DNA of 12,806 bases, taken from the NCBI GenBank assembly GCA_964501945.1, contig CAZCTY010000028.1, forward strand, positions 1 to 12,806. Direction: 5' to 3'. Positions 1 to 6,309 of the stretch are shown piece after piece (position 1 is the first letter of the stretch; each line of letters starts with the position of its first letter). A program made the translations under genes and the position numbers. This stretch comes from 21-14-0-10-32-9 sp964501945. GTDB lineage: Archaea; Nanobdellota; Nanobdellia; Woesearchaeales; 21-14-0-10-32-9. The notes under the pieces are model-generated. The model worked only from the letters and a program-made list of their open reading frames with translations. It made no database searches and was not told the origin of the DNA.

Positions 1-343
1 AATAAACACACTAATCGGTGAGAAAGGATACCAACTAAGCGGAGGCGAGAGACAAAGAGTAGGAATTGCAAGAGCAATATACAAAGATGCACCAATACTA
101 ATACTTGATGAAGCCACAAGCGCACTTGATAGCAAAACAGAGAGTGAAATAAAAAAATAGTTAAATAAAAAACAAAAAGAAAAAACCTTGCTAATAATCG
201 CACACAGAATAAGCACACTAAAAGAAACAGATAAAATCATAGTACTAGACAAAGGAAAAATAATAGAACAAGGAACATACAAAGAACTACAAAGAAATAA
301 AAAAGGAAAATTCAACGAAATATACAAAGCGCAAAGAAGATGA
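1..343 (+). pseudogene. 3' part of ABC transporter ATP-binding protein, interrupted by in-frame TAG
   Basis: The reading frame starting at base 2 encodes the C-terminal half of an ABC ATPase domain. The order is the signature loop (QLSGGERQRVGIARAI), Walker B with D-loop (PILILDEATSALD), the H-loop (LIIAHRIST) and the typical tail (KIIVLDKGKIIEQGTYKEL), ending at TGA 341-343. This matches ATPases fused to an exporter-type membrane domain (ABCB/MsbA-like), which would energise export across the membrane; the rest lies off the left edge. An in-frame TAG at 158-160 sits between the D-loop and the H-loop, in the helix that normally reads like EIQKALNKL. Everything on both sides is well conserved, so this is either a recent nonsense mutation, a sequencing error or a recoded TAG. 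The stop overlaps the next start as ATGA, suggesting translational coupling with the phosphotransferase. Recognition as an ABC ATPase is certain; pseudogene status is not. Confidence 0.8.
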
Positions 344-1323
344 CCTTAAAAAAACACGAAATACAAATACTTGAAGATAATATTTCTAAGTTAATCAATA
401 AATTAAATGAAGAACTTATGTCTTGCGAAAGACTTGATGATGATAAATCATTTTGTAATCCTATTTATTCCATAACTTCCAAGTCTGGAAAAAACTATAT
501 CTTAAAAGTCATAAATCCTCTCGAAAAATGGAAAAAGAAAAAAACAATAAACGAAGTTTTCACCATAAAACTAATAGAACAAAAAACTAATTTGCCTGTT
601 CCAAAAATCTACGATTATAGCACTGAATGTGATGAGATAGGATTTGAATATATTTTAATGGAAAAAATAGACGGAAACAATTTAACAGAAAAATTTTCTC
701 AAGACAAAATTAATTATTTAAAACAAATAGCAAATTTTGTAGAAGAGTTTCAAAAAATAAAATTTAACAAAATAGGAAGTTTGAATGAAAAATATGAAGT
801 GGTAGAAGATTTAGATATTGGCGAAGGTCCTTTTAATTCTTTTAAAGAATGGGCGCAAGCCACAATACAGAGCAGACTAATTGATTTAGAAAAAACTAAG
901 TTTAAACATTACGCTCCAAGATTTGAAAAATTCTCTAAATTAATAGATGACATCTCTTCACCCATAGTTTTTTGCCACTCAGATTTAGAACTAAAAAACT
1001 TCATTGAACGGAATGGAAAAATTGTAGGACTAATAGATTTTGAATGGGCAGGAGCATATCCCTACATTCAAGACATTTCTAGTTTTGAACACGATTATAA
1101 ATTAACTAAAGAAGAATTGGAAGAATTTGAAAAAATACTTGAAGAACAAAATGTAATTTATAAGATGCCCGAAAAAGTAAAAGATGCAAAACATATAAAA
1201 AGTTTTACAATGGTGCTTTGTTCATATAAAGATTGGTTTGTGGGAAAAGAAAAAGAAGCGGAAGAATATATAAAAAAAGAAGAAAAAAAATTGGTTGAAC
1301 TTTTTGAGAAATATGGCGTCTAA
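340..1323 (+). CDS. APH/choline-kinase-like phosphotransferase
   Basis: A 327-aa protein of the aminoglycoside phosphotransferase/choline kinase fold, which transfers the ATP gamma-phosphate to a small-molecule hydroxyl in the cytosol. A small N-lobe carries the likely ATP-binding lysine K56 in YILKVINP. The Brenner-type catalytic loop HSDLELKN gives H213, catalytic D215 and N220. The metal-binding Asp is D233 in LIDFEWAG, the DFG equivalent. The length is normal for the family. The C-terminus is Lys/Glu-rich and probably helical. The ATG overlaps the TGA of the upstream ABC gene (ATGA), so the two are probably co-transcribed. A substrate cannot be read from the sequence; antibiotic, choline, homoserine or sugar kinases share this fold. 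An archaeal housekeeping small-molecule kinase is likelier than a resistance enzyme. Confidence 0.85.
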   Translation: MTLKKHEIQILEDNISKLINKLNEELMSCERLDDDKSFCNPIYSITSKSGKNYILKVINPLEKWKKKKTINEVFTIKLIEQKTNLPVPKIYDYSTECDEIGFEYILMEKIDGNNLTEKFSQDKINYLKQIANFVEEFQKIKFNKIGSLNEKYEVVEDLDIGEGPFNSFKEWAQATIQSRLIDLEKTKFKHYAPRFEKFSKLIDDISSPIVFCHSDLELKNFIERNGKIVGLIDFEWAGAYPYIQDISSFEHDYKLTKEELEEFEKILEEQNVIYKMPEKVKDAKHIKSFTMVLCSYKDWFVGKEKEAEEYIKKEEKKLVELFEKYGV

Positions 1324-1329
1324 ATATTA

Positions 1330-2325
1330 TTATTGTCTGCATATTTCTTTAATTATGTTTAAGTAAATATCTTTTCCCTTAATTAAGTCTTCTTTACTTA
1401 TTTGTTCATCGTCAGAATGCGCAAATTCATACTTACCAGGTCCTAAAACTATGGTGTTTGATTTTTTTGCCCAAAAGTACATCTCCGTAAAATATGACAC
1501 AAACAAATTGCTAAAAGAAAATTTCTCCCAGAAATCAATGTTTTTATTTAATACTAAATCATAGCTAAAAACTATCTCTAAACAATTCACAGGAATAATT
1601 TCTCTTAAAGCAAAAATTACTTCCTCATTAGGCCTAGTTGTTCTAATCTCAGCTATCGCCTCTGCGTAATCGGAGACAACGTTAGGCGCAAAACCACCAC
1701 TTATTAAACCTATGTTCATAGTTGTTTTTCCAAGAGTTTCATCTTCAGGAAGTTTTGCTGATTTTAATTTAGCAAGTATATCTATTAATTTGTTTATTGC
1801 AGAAACCCCTTTATCAGGTACAGATCCTGGAGCAGATTTACCAACACATTTTATTTTTAATTGAATTAAACCTTTCTGACCAAAAACAAGATTAAAATCA
1901 GTAGGCTCGCCAACTACTGTAAACTCAGGATTTATTTCATCAACAGCTTTTAATATTCCAGAAAAGTCAGACTCTTCACTAACATCAAAAACCATTCCAA
2001 AATCTTTGAGTCCTTGTTCAGATGCTTCCTCACAAGCACAAATCATACAAGCAAGTATTCCCTTAGCATCACAAGAACCCCTACCATAAATGTTCTTCTC
2101 ATCTTCTTTAAACAATATTTGCTTTGGAACAGTATCCATGTGCGTTGTTAAAACTAATCTAGGCTTTCCTTTAATAGCAAAAACATTAAACCTATCGCCA
2201 ACCTTTTGAATCTTAACATCAAAGTTTTTCTTTAAACGCTCAGCCATAAATAAACCAACTTCTTTTTCTTGCCCCGAAGGGGAAGGGATTTTTAGCAAAT
2301 CCCTTACTAAATTTAAAACACTCAT
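1330..2325 (-). CDS. M20-family deacetylase/desuccinylase (ArgE/DapE/LysK-like)
   Basis: A 331-aa zinc-dependent amidohydrolase of peptidase family M20, whose members remove acyl or aminoacyl groups from amino acids such as N-acetylornithine, succinyl-diaminopimelate or LysW-linked lysine. The catalytic set is visible: H62 and D64 in TTHMDTVP, bridging D86 in GRGSCDAKG, the base and metal pair E117/E118 in SEES, E140 in GEPTD, and C-terminal H303 in AHSDDEQ. The dimerisation (lid) domain starts near residue 150. Where relatives carry a conserved His (AHSS/AHGS), this protein has SAPGS with P166. That His normally reaches into the partner's active site, so the catalysis or substrate may be unusual. 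The protein is slightly short for the family. The start directly follows the TAA of the acetyltransferase gene (TAAATG), with a strong SD inside that gene, so the pair is coupled. Exact substrate unknown. Confidence 0.85.
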   Translation of the reverse strand: MSVLNLVRDLLKIPSPSGQEKEVGLFMAERLKKNFDVKIQKVGDRFNVFAIKGKPRLVLTTHMDTVPKQILFKEDEKNIYGRGSCDAKGILACMICACEEASEQGLKDFGMVFDVSEESDFSGILKAVDEINPEFTVVGEPTDFNLVFGQKGLIQLKIKCVGKSAPGSVPDKGVSAINKLIDILAKLKSAKLPEDETLGKTTMNIGLISGGFAPNVVSDYAEAIAEIRTTRPNEEVIFALREIIPVNCLEIVFSYDLVLNKNIDFWEKFSFSNLFVSYFTEMYFWAKKSNTIVLGPGKYEFAHSDDEQISKEDLIKGKDIYLNIIKEICRQ

Positions 2326-2982
2326 TTATATCGACCTCCTTAAATAAACCCTATTTGAAAAATTAGGATCATAAACAAAGCCATTAGGACTTTGAGAATC
2401 AGGAATTTTTTCAAATCCCAATTTTTCAAACAAACGCATCGACGCAACATTTCTTTCATCAGTTCTTAAAACAATCTCTGAAAGACCTTGTTCTTTTACT
2501 TTTTGAAAATACGCTTCCCCTATAAAAGTAGCAACACCTTTAGTCCTAGCATCTCCGCTTACTGCAATTTCATCCAGGTAATTAGAGTTCTCAGAAACCT
2601 TACCTTTTAGAAAAGGAAATTTCTCAATAGGTAATTTATAACCCCAACTAAAACCAATAACATTGTTTTCTCGCTCAGCAACTAAAACAAAAGAATAAGA
2701 TTGTTCTTTAGCAAATTCCAAGTCTTTAGTAATTTCCTCAGAACCCCAATACTCCTTAAGATTTAAAGGCTCATCGCATTTCTTGCAATCATCTTTTGCT
2801 TCTTTTACTTCTTCTAGCCCATACTCGACGTTGCAAGAAGAGCACTTCATATATTCATTCCAAGGAGGCTGAGCGAAAGCAGATTGATAAACACTAATTA
2901 ACTGCTCTAAATCAGCTCCCCTATAAGGTCTGACAACTACCTCAGTGAATACAACCAGCGCTACGCTGCGCCACTGCCTCCT
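2326..2982 (-). CDS. GNAT acetyltransferase with zinc-ribbon insert; 5' end lacks a normal start
   Basis: A GNAT-fold N-acetyltransferase using acetyl-CoA. Downstream of the only in-frame ATG (2850) are a Cys4 zinc ribbon (C3, C6, C22, C25), a beta-strand block (SFVLVAERENNVIGFSWGY), the acetyl-CoA loop after LDEIAVSGDARTKGVATFIG, and the late motif NVASMRLFEKLGFEK. Starting at 2850 would remove the first GNAT strand and helix. The frame stays open upstream to an in-frame TAG at 2983-2985, and the extra codons read VVVRPYRGADLEQLISVYQSAF then AQPPWNEY, which is a convincing GNAT N-terminus. So the gene extends past 2850, but no ATG, GTG or TTG exists there; CTG at 2958 is the only near-cognate option. 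An SD-led ATG at 3031 lies upstream in another frame, so the 5' end may be frameshifted. The substrate is unknown; the coupled M20 deacylase suggests an acyl-amino-acid or protein N-acyl cycle (inference). Confidence 0.75.
   Translation of the reverse strand, partial: RRQWRSVALVVFTEVVVRPYRGADLEQLISVYQSAFAQPPWNEYMKCSSCNVEYGLEEVKEAKDDCKKCDEPLNLKEYWGSEEITKDLEFAKEQSYSFVLVAERENNVIGFSWGYKLPIEKFPFLKGKVSENSNYLDEIAVSGDARTKGVATFIGEAYFQKVKEQGLSEIVLRTDERNVASMRLFEKLGFEKIPDSQSPNGFVYDPNFSNRVYLRRSI
2334..2341 (-). promoter_or_regulatory. Shine-Dalgarno of the M20 gene inside the upstream coding end
   Basis: On the minus strand AAGGAGGT lies 8 nt before the ATG at 2325. It forms the last sense codons of the upstream acetyltransferase gene (Leu-Arg-Arg-Ser-Ile). 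It fixes the start of the M20 gene and points to translational coupling. Confidence 0.8.
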
Positions 2983-3031
2983 CTAAACTTCTCGTTGTTG
3001 TTTTTGTTTTTTTTTCTTTTTGGTTTTCCAT
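2942..3031 (-). CDS. Short SD-led ORF, possibly the displaced N-terminus of the GNAT gene
   Basis: On the minus strand a GGAGGA motif (3041-3046) lies 9 nt before ATG 3031. The ORF encodes 29 aa: a Lys/Thr-rich start (MENQKEKKTKTTTRSLEEA) and then AVAQRSAGCIH, ending at TGA 2942-2944. It overlaps the start of the open GNAT frame in a different phase. It could be the true start of the acetyltransferase, separated from it by an indel in the GC-rich segment 2951-2983, or a leader peptide. The strong SD is the main support; the peptide resembles nothing I recognise. Confidence 0.4.
   Translation of the reverse strand: MENQKEKKTKTTTRSLEEAVAQRSAGCIH
2956..2968. repeat. GC-rich short inverted repeat at the GNAT 5' end
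   Basis: CAGCG-CTA-CGCTG is a perfect 5-bp-arm palindrome with a 3-nt loop. It sits in a stretch of about 33 bases (2951-2983) that is roughly two thirds G+C, standing out from the strongly AT-rich surroundings, exactly where the two reading frames of the 5' end change over. Confidence 0.55.
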
Positions 3032-3046
3032 TTTTTTATTTCCTCC

Positions 3047-3364
3047 GCATATTTTTTTATCTTTCTTAAAAAAAGAACATGAAAAAAGAATAGAACAATA
3101 ATCTGATAAACTCCAAATTAGCAGAAATTAGTCTAAAATCTGGAGAATTACCAGAATATTAATGATGATGAGAAATACAACTAGCAAAATCTTTTTCTAC
3201 TAATGATTTAACATAAAATCTTGCCAACATGAAAATTGATAAAGCAGTTTTGTTTTTAAATTTTTTGAAAAAATAACCGGAAAATTTCTGAATAGTAAAA
3301 AAAAGAATAATTTATATAATAATAAAAAAAATAAAAAGTGATTAAAACTAAAACAGGTAAAAAC
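3047..3364. other. Intergenic region, possibly a decayed coding remnant plus operon promoter
   Basis: No intact gene was found. A plus-strand frame across about 3115-3270 gives coding-looking pieces (EISLKSGELPEY, then EIQLAKSFSTNDLT, then NLANMKIDKA) separated by several stops, including a TAA TGA TGA TGA cluster near 3162-3173. This could be a dead gene, but I do not recognise a family. The right end holds the TATA box of the methyltransferase operon. Confidence 0.3.
3311..3318 (+). promoter_or_regulatory. TATA box of the methyltransferase-CYTH-MazG operon
   Basis: TTTATATA lies at the expected archaeal TATA spacing for a transcript starting near 3338-3342. This places the GTG at 3338 at or before the start of transcription and favours translation from ATG 3365. 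Confidence 0.6.
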
Positions 3365-3976
3365 ATGAAAATGAGAGAACTTGTAAGAAAAGGATATAAT
3401 GAAGGAAAGTATGAAGAAAAGTACTCTAGAAAAAACATGAAAATGGATGAACTAGAAAAATTCTTATGCGAAGAAATAATAAAAAGAACAAAAAAAGAAG
3501 CTAAAATCCTAGACCTTGGCTGCGGAACAGGACTTCCTTATGATAAATACTTCGTAAGTAAAGGCTTTAAGTTAACTGGCGTAGACATATCTGAAAGACA
3601 CATAAGTCTTGCAAAGAAGAATGTTAAAACAGCCAAATATATCTTAGGAGATTTTTTCTCTGAAGAAATTAAAGGCAAACATGATGCAATCACTAGTTTT
3701 TATGCAATATTTCACATACCAAGAGAAGAACATTTTAAATTATTCAAAAGAATACATGAATTATTAAAAAAAGACGGACACATATTAATTACTTTAGCAA
3801 CAGACCCTATGAAAAAAGATATTAACCCTGACTTCGCAGGAGCACCAATGGCTTGGAGCTCATACGGAATAGAAAAAAACAAGAAACTAATAAAAGACGC
3901 AGGTTTTGAAATAATAGTTATGGCAGAAGATTATAGAACTGAGAGGCATATGTGGATACTTGCAAAGAAAAAATGA
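3365..3976 (+). CDS. Class I SAM-dependent methyltransferase
   Basis: A 203-aa Rossmann-fold methyltransferase. SAM-binding motif I is ILDLGCGTG (residues 48-56). The acidic end of strand 2 is GVDIS, strand 4 is HDAITSFYAIFHIP, and a post-motif helix-strand reads ELLKKDGHILITLAT. The C-terminal part (MAWSSYGIEKNKKLIKDAGFEII) matches small-molecule type methyltransferases of the Methyltransf_11/25 group. The ATG at 3365 is chosen because AGGT lies 6 nt upstream and the TATA box at 3311 argues against the in-frame GTG at 3338; ATG 3371 is also possible. Its TGA overlaps the ATG of the CYTH gene, so the two are coupled. Substrate unknown. Confidence 0.85.
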   Translation: MKMRELVRKGYNEGKYEEKYSRKNMKMDELEKFLCEEIIKRTKKEAKILDLGCGTGLPYDKYFVSKGFKLTGVDISERHISLAKKNVKTAKYILGDFFSEEIKGKHDAITSFYAIFHIPREEHFKLFKRIHELLKKDGHILITLATDPMKKDINPDFAGAPMAWSSYGIEKNKKLIKDAGFEIIVMAEDYRTERHMWILAKKK

Positions 3977-4506
3977 TAAACGAAATCGAAGTAAAAATAT
4001 TGAATGTTGACGCAGATAAAATACTAGCAATTCTTAAAGAAAACAAAGCTAAGTTTGTTAAAGACGTATTTCAAAGAAACACAATATATGCTAATAGCCA
4101 CACTAAGAAAGAAAAAGTAGCAGTTAGAATAAGAGAAGAAACAAACAAAGACAAAAAAACAACCATACTAACCATAAAGTCACCAAAGAAAATAGTAAAC
4201 AATCACAAAATAAGAAAAGAATACGAAATAATAATACCGAGCTTTGAATTTGGAGATGAAATGCTAAAGCTCCAAGACTACAAAATAATAGGACTAACAG
4301 AAATAAAAAGAAAATACTACCATCTAAACAAATGCTCCGTAGAAATAATAAATATGCCAAACATACCAACATTCATAGAAATAGAAGGAGACGAAGAAAA
4401 CATACTAAAAGTAGCAAAACTACTCGGATACAGTGAGAAAGATTATGAAACTAGAAATGTTATTAACATATTCAAACCAAAGAACAATTATTTAAGATTT
4501 GAATAA
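3973..4506 (+). CDS. CYTH-domain protein (triphosphate tunnel metalloenzyme; CyaB/ThTPase-like)
   Basis: A 177-aa CYTH protein, the fold of class IV adenylate cyclases, thiamine triphosphatases and inorganic triphosphatases, which bind triphosphates in a beta-barrel tunnel. The signature ExExK is at the N-terminus (E4, E6, K8 in NEIEVKI). The tunnel strands with alternating charged residues follow: VAVRIREE, TTILTIKSP, IRKEYEI, TEIKRKYYHL and TFIEIEGDEE. The ending (ILKVAKLLGYSEKDYETRNV) is typical of archaeal CyaB-like proteins. I chose the ATG at 3973, not the in-frame ATG at 3952 lying inside the methyltransferase gene, because 3973 places ExExK at the very N-terminus and forms an ATGA overlap. 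Beside MazG, a triphosphate-hydrolysing role seems likelier than cAMP synthesis (inference). Confidence 0.85.
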   Translation: MINEIEVKILNVDADKILAILKENKAKFVKDVFQRNTIYANSHTKKEKVAVRIREETNKDKKTTILTIKSPKKIVNNHKIRKEYEIIIPSFEFGDEMLKLQDYKIIGLTEIKRKYYHLNKCSVEIINMPNIPTFIEIEGDEENILKVAKLLGYSEKDYETRNVINIFKPKNNYLRFE

Positions 4507-4511
4507 AAAAA

Positions 4512-4517
4512 AGGTGA
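4512..4517 (+). promoter_or_regulatory. Shine-Dalgarno of the MazG-like gene
   Basis: AGGTGA lies 4 nt before ATG 4522. The same AGGTGA motif and close spacing precede asnA, indicating the anti-SD usage of this genome. Confidence 0.65.
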
Positions 4518-4521
4518 AAAA

Positions 4522-4818
4522 ATGAAACTCAAAGAAGCTCAGCAAAAAACACGAAAATACTTTGAGGAAACTAATTTTAAAGTATGGCCTAAGTTCGCAA
4601 TACTTGCAAGACTTGAAGAAGAAATATCGGAAATAGGAAGAATAATCTCAGTAGAAGAAGGACTCCGAGAAGAATCTAAAGTGCAAAATATGAATTACAC
4701 TGACGAGTTTGGAGATGCATTATTTCAACTAATACACCTAGCAAACCAATGCAATGTAGATGTTGAAGAAGCGATGCAACATGTATTTGATAAATATGAT
4801 AAATATAAGAAAAAATAA
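4522..4818 (+). CDS. MazG-like nucleotide pyrophosphohydrolase
   Basis: A 98-aa all-helical protein of the MazG/NTP-PPase superfamily, which hydrolyses (d)NTPs to the monophosphate and pyrophosphate and cleans non-canonical nucleotides. The metal-binding pattern is visible: the first acidic helix LARLEEEISEIGRII, then the second helix DEFGDALFQLIHLANQ with E and D at the ExxxD positions, followed by NVDVEEAMQHVFDKYDKY. The length is typical of single-domain archaeal MazG-like proteins. It follows the CYTH gene by 15 nt, so it is probably the third gene of the operon. Partner and substrate are not determinable from sequence. Confidence 0.85.
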   Translation: MKLKEAQQKTRKYFEETNFKVWPKFAILARLEEEISEIGRIISVEEGLREESKVQNMNYTDEFGDALFQLIHLANQCNVDVEEAMQHVFDKYDKYKKK

Positions 4819-4847
4819 AACTAAGTTCAATAAAAAAAATAATTAAA

Positions 4848-5100
4848 ATGATAACACTTTCAAAAGATGATTTGTAAAAACAAGAAATACTTTCTAAACT
4901 ATCAAAAAAATTTGAAAAAAAATAAAGAATACAACGAAATGGAAGTCAGCAACATAATTAAATCATTCAATGTTGACTATTATGCATTATTTAGAAGAAA
5001 ACTTGTTAATTTCAATTACCTCTAAAAAGATTCATATAAAGGAATATACTGGGTTAAAAAACACGAATTAACAGAAGAAGAAATAAAAAAAATCAAATAA
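4848..5100 (+). pseudogene. Decayed DUF2087-like gene
   Basis: Joining two frames recovers a small-domain protein. Frame one starts at ATG 4848 (MITLSKDDL, TAA at 4875-4877, then KQEILSKLSKKFEKK). After a one-base shift in the A-run near 4915-4925 it continues as KEYNEMEVSNIIKSFNVDYY, then ALFRRKLVNFNYL, TAA at 5023-5025, KDSYKGIYWVKKHELTEEE, and the final TAA at 5098-5100. The order (helix, EYxExEVxxII, DYxxLRRxLVxxxYL, K/R-DxxxxxYW) is that of DUF2087, a small winged-helix-like domain often fused to regulators or acetyltransferases. Two internal stops and one frameshift make it non-functional. A fragment from ATG 4867 to 5025 remains open but lacks the C-terminal part. Confidence 0.65.
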
Positions 5101-5110
5101 AAAAAAAAAA
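5099..5110 (-). terminator. Poly-T terminator after asnA
   Basis: On the minus strand the stop codon of asnA is followed at once by 10-12 T residues, as in archaeal intrinsic termination, which relies on U-runs without a hairpin. The same tract ends the DUF2087 remnant on the other strand. Confidence 0.5.
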
Positions 5111-6157
5111 TTAAAGTAAATAAATACCTTTTTCTTCAGCCTCTTTTTCCATGGATTCAGGCCAAACACTACTTTGAACTTCACCGATGTGTCTCTTTTC
5201 AAGAAAAAACATACAAAGCCTTGATTGCCCAATACCGCCACCAATCGTTAATGGAATTGTTTCATCCAATATTGATTTGTGAAAATCTAGTTTTTTAAGA
5301 TGATCTAAGCCATGCATCTTTAACTGAAGTTCTAAAGCCTTTTTATCAACACGAATACCCATAGAGGATAGCTCCAAAGTTTTTTGCCTTAAGTCATCCC
5401 AAACCAATATGTCACCATCAAGACCATGATATCCTAGCTTAGTTTCTGTAGACCAATCATCATAATCAGCAGCCCTCAAATCATGAGGTTTGCCAGATAC
5501 TAAAGGATGACCTATACCTATAAGGAAAACCGCTCCGTGCTTCTTCGTTATGAAATCCTCTCTTTCTTTATCCGTGCTTTCAGGAAGCATTCTTTCAAGA
5601 TCTTCAGCGTGAACAAAAGTTATCTTATCAGGAAGTCTTTTCCTTAAAACAGGCAACTCTTTTAGTATTGTGGCTTCTGTTTTTTTCATAGCTCCAAAAA
5701 TCTTTTCAACGATGCTCTTTAAAAAATCAAGAGATCTTTGTTCTTTACTAATTACGAGCTCCCAATCCCATTGATCAACGTAAGCACTATGAATTTCGCT
5801 TAACTTTTCATCTTTACGAACCGCATCCATATCAGTATAAAGACCTCTTCCTATCGGGAAGTGATGTTTTCCTAATATGAAACGTTTCCACTTAGCTAAA
5901 CTATGCACGAATTCAATTGTTCTTGGTTCATCTTTTATCTTGAAACTTACAGGAACTTGAGTTCCTGCGAGGTCATCTTGCAACCCCGTTCCTTGAACAA
6001 GGAATCTTGGCGCAGTCACTCTTAAAAGAGACAATTCTTCTGCAAGCGCTTTTTCAAAAGCATCCTTAACTAATTTTATTCCTTGCTCTGTTTCAATGAA
6101 ACCAAGCTTCGATGATTGCTTTGTTTCCAATACTGTTTCTTGTTTTGTTTTTTTCAT
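5111..6157 (-). CDS. asnA: Aspartate-ammonia ligase (asparagine synthetase A)
   Basis: A 348-aa AsnA, which makes asparagine from aspartate, ammonia and ATP through an aspartyl-AMP intermediate, in the cytosol. It follows the bacterial AsnA sequence over its whole length: the early GTGLQDDLAGTQ block, VHSLAKWKR (residues 84-92), GRGLYTDMDAVR, HSAYVDQWDWE, GAVFLIGIGH, DLRAADYDDWST, GDILVWDDL, ELSSMGIRVD, and the ATP-binding class II aaRS-like motif 3 TIGGGIGQSRLCM near the C-terminus. E. coli AsnA is 330 aa; the surplus is a Lys/Gln-rich N-terminal tail. The start at 6157 is chosen because AGGTGAT precedes it closely; an in-frame ATG at 6190 would put that SD inside the gene. It is divergent from an AsnC-family regulator, as in E. 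coli. This is the bacterial ammonia-dependent type, not the AspRS-like archaeal type, so ancient transfer from bacteria is likely (inference). Confidence 0.95.
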   Translation of the reverse strand: MKKTKQETVLETKQSSKLGFIETEQGIKLVKDAFEKALAEELSLLRVTAPRFLVQGTGLQDDLAGTQVPVSFKIKDEPRTIEFVHSLAKWKRFILGKHHFPIGRGLYTDMDAVRKDEKLSEIHSAYVDQWDWELVISKEQRSLDFLKSIVEKIFGAMKKTEATILKELPVLRKRLPDKITFVHAEDLERMLPESTDKEREDFITKKHGAVFLIGIGHPLVSGKPHDLRAADYDDWSTETKLGYHGLDGDILVWDDLRQKTLELSSMGIRVDKKALELQLKMHGLDHLKKLDFHKSILDETIPLTIGGGIGQSRLCMFFLEKRHIGEVQSSVWPESMEKEAEEKGIYLL

Positions 6158-6160
6158 AAT

Positions 6161-6167
6161 ATCACCT
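6161..6167 (-). promoter_or_regulatory. Shine-Dalgarno of asnA
   Basis: AGGTGAT on the minus strand lies 3 nt before ATG 6157 and decides the start against the upstream in-frame ATG at 6190. Confidence 0.7.
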
Positions 6168-6186
6168 TTGTTTTGTTTTTGTTTTT

Positions 6187-6203
6187 TCACAACTTAGTTG
6201 TGA
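6187..6203. promoter_or_regulatory. Inverted repeat at the asnA transcription start, candidate operator
   Basis: TCACAAC-TTA-GTTGTGA is a perfect 7-bp-arm palindrome. It lies about 25 nt downstream of the reverse-strand TATA box at 6225-6232, so it should cover the asnA transcription start or the first bases of the leader. This is a good place for a repressor of the divergent AsnC family. Confidence 0.55.
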
Positions 6204-6224
6204 TAATGTTTAGTAAAACTACGT

Positions 6225-6232
6225 TTTATAAA
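6225..6232 (-). promoter_or_regulatory. TATA box of asnA
   Basis: TTTATAAA, readable on the minus strand, with an expected start of transcription near 6200-6205. The resulting leader would be about 45 nt and carry the AGGTGAT SD. Confidence 0.5.
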
Positions 6233-6278
6233 TAAATAATCCGAAAAAAATGGAAAAATATAACAAAAAATAGCAATA

Positions 6279-6286
6279 TTTATATA
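6279..6286 (+). promoter_or_regulatory. TATA box of the AsnC-like regulator
   Basis: TTTATATA begins 34 nt before ATG 6313, so the transcript would begin within a few bases of the start codon and be nearly leaderless. No SD is present. Confidence 0.65.
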
Positions 6287-6289
6287 ATA

Positions 6290-6309
6290 AATGAAACATT
6301 TGTTTCATT
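6290..6309. promoter_or_regulatory. Inverted repeat between TATA box and regulator start, candidate autoregulatory operator
   Basis: AATGAAACA-TT-TGTTTCATT is a perfect 9-bp-arm palindrome filling the space between the TATA box and ATG 6313. Binding here would block RNA polymerase recruitment, as known for archaeal Lrp-family autorepressors. Confidence 0.65.

Noticed and set aside
340..1323. Antibiotic-resistance aminoglycoside phosphotransferase
   Set aside because: Only fold-level motifs are seen; the context and the breadth of the family do not support a resistance role.
3338..3364. GTG start for the first methyltransferase
   Set aside because: It coincides with the expected transcription start downstream of the TATA box at 3311, and ATG 3365 has an AGGT motif before it.
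4124..4372. Leu/Phe-rich minus-strand ORF looking like a membrane protein
   Set aside because: It is the antisense of the Lys/Glu-rich CYTH gene; the hydrophobicity is a by-product of that composition.
6158..6190. Upstream ATG 6190 as the asnA start
   Set aside because: A clear AGGTGAT sits directly before ATG 6157, and the extra 11 residues are low-complexity Lys/Gln.
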